Positions 5,444-5,711 of a stretch of DNA of 5,711 nt are shown one piece after another (position 1 is the stretch's first letter; every line of letters starts with the position of its first letter). The notes under the pieces were generated by a model. The model had not been told where the DNA came from and did no database searches. It worked only from the letters and a program-made list of their open reading frames with translations. This DNA comes from Planctomicrobium sp. (GTDB taxonomy: Bacteria; Planctomycetota; Planctomycetia; Planctomycetales; Planctomycetaceae), in NCBI GenBank assembly GCA_029259835.1, contig JAJDEL010000065.1, positions 1 through 5,711 on the forward strand, written 5' to 3'. Made by a program: the position numbers and the translations under genes.

Positions 5444-5711
5444 GATGAGGACTCCCGCTGCGAGTCTGCGGCCCGAGCCGCCTTTTCGAGTTCCACGGCC
5501 ATGCGTCGCCGAGCCTTGTTGAATTCTCTGTTCAGATAGTTGCGGATTTTCGTCGAAGTTTTCCCTTCGAGTTGACTCGCCACTTTCGACGGAAGAACAT
5601 CGAAGAGATCCCCCAACTCCTTGAGCAATGTCGCCAAGTGCAGTTCCACTGTATCGCGGGGGATCAACAGCCCTTCTTCTTTCTGAACTTCCATCCTCAG
5701 TTTCTGAATAC
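5440..5711 (-). CDS. Terminase small subunit-like protein, Nu1 type (partial, N-terminus beyond right edge)
   Basis: In lambda, Nu1 binds the cos site and recruits gpA; it has an N-terminal winged helix-turn-helix and a C-terminal part that binds the large subunit. Only about 89 C-terminal residues are visible. The segment EEGLLIPRDTVELH, then LPSKVASQLEG, then IRNYLNREFNKARRRMAVEL follows the pattern of Nu1-like tails ('G-L-p-e-v ... lPs-la--l-g ... i---l--e----l--l'). An ATG at 5694 could start an 84-residue protein, but it has no good Shine-Dalgarno sequence. The frame stays open upstream to the edge (IQKLR before that Met), so I read this as the tail of a longer gene with its DNA-binding domain outside the window. 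It is directly upstream of, and overlaps by 4 bases, the large subunit gene, as expected for this pair. Confidence 0.72.
   Translation of the reverse strand, partial: IQKLRMEVQKEEGLLIPRDTVELHLATLLKELGDLFDVLPSKVASQLEGKTSTKIRNYLNREFNKARRRMAVELEKAARAADSQRESSS

Overview
The window shows part of the head/DNA-packaging module of a lambda-like tailed phage or prophage. A small genetic island is inserted into it on the opposite strand. The base composition is moderately GC, rich in ATCG/CGAT words. The protein styles (a GpA-type terminase with a zinc finger, a D12 adenine methylase with an arginine-rich C-terminal tail) would fit a prophage of an environmental Gram-negative-type bacterium. A planctomycete is my best guess, but this is inference only; no host marker gene is present.

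All phage morphogenesis genes lie on the minus strand and read from right to left. In transcription order they are: a terminase small-subunit-like gene (Nu1 type, entering from beyond the right edge, ending at 5440); the terminase large subunit (GpA type, 5443-3482, overlapping the previous gene by 4 bases); a small zinc-binding protein of unknown role (3479-3108); a rho-independent terminator (about 2916-2873); a methyltransferase island; a gpW-like head completion protein (1726-1490); and a lambda gpB-like portal (1487 to beyond the left edge). The order Nu1-A-W-B matches phage lambda, with two additions between A and W: the zinc protein and the island.

The island (about 1860-2830) carries one plus-strand gene, a solitary D12-class adenine-specific DNA methyltransferase (2005-2724). 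It has a clean sigma70-type promoter whose predicted start site coincides with the ATG, so the message may be leaderless. The island is filled with copies of one short dyad, consensus ATCGYC-N6-GRCGAT (18 bp). There are four copies upstream of the gene, one of them exactly filling the promoter spacer. Four more lie downstream in a near-tandem array with a 28-30 bp period, and about three candidate copies lie inside the coding sequence. By eye I found no match to the ATCG-N10-CGAT core anywhere else in the window. I did not recognise this repeat family. This combination of methylase and palindrome array is the most interesting thing here.

How the parts may work together: the terminase subunits cut and package phage DNA into proheads through the portal, and gpW then plugs the filled head. 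The methylase looks like a phage 'moron' (an independently expressed accessory gene) that could modify phage DNA against host restriction. The dyads could be its operators, REP-like mobile palindromes, or structured RNA or DNA elements; the sequence alone does not decide between these.
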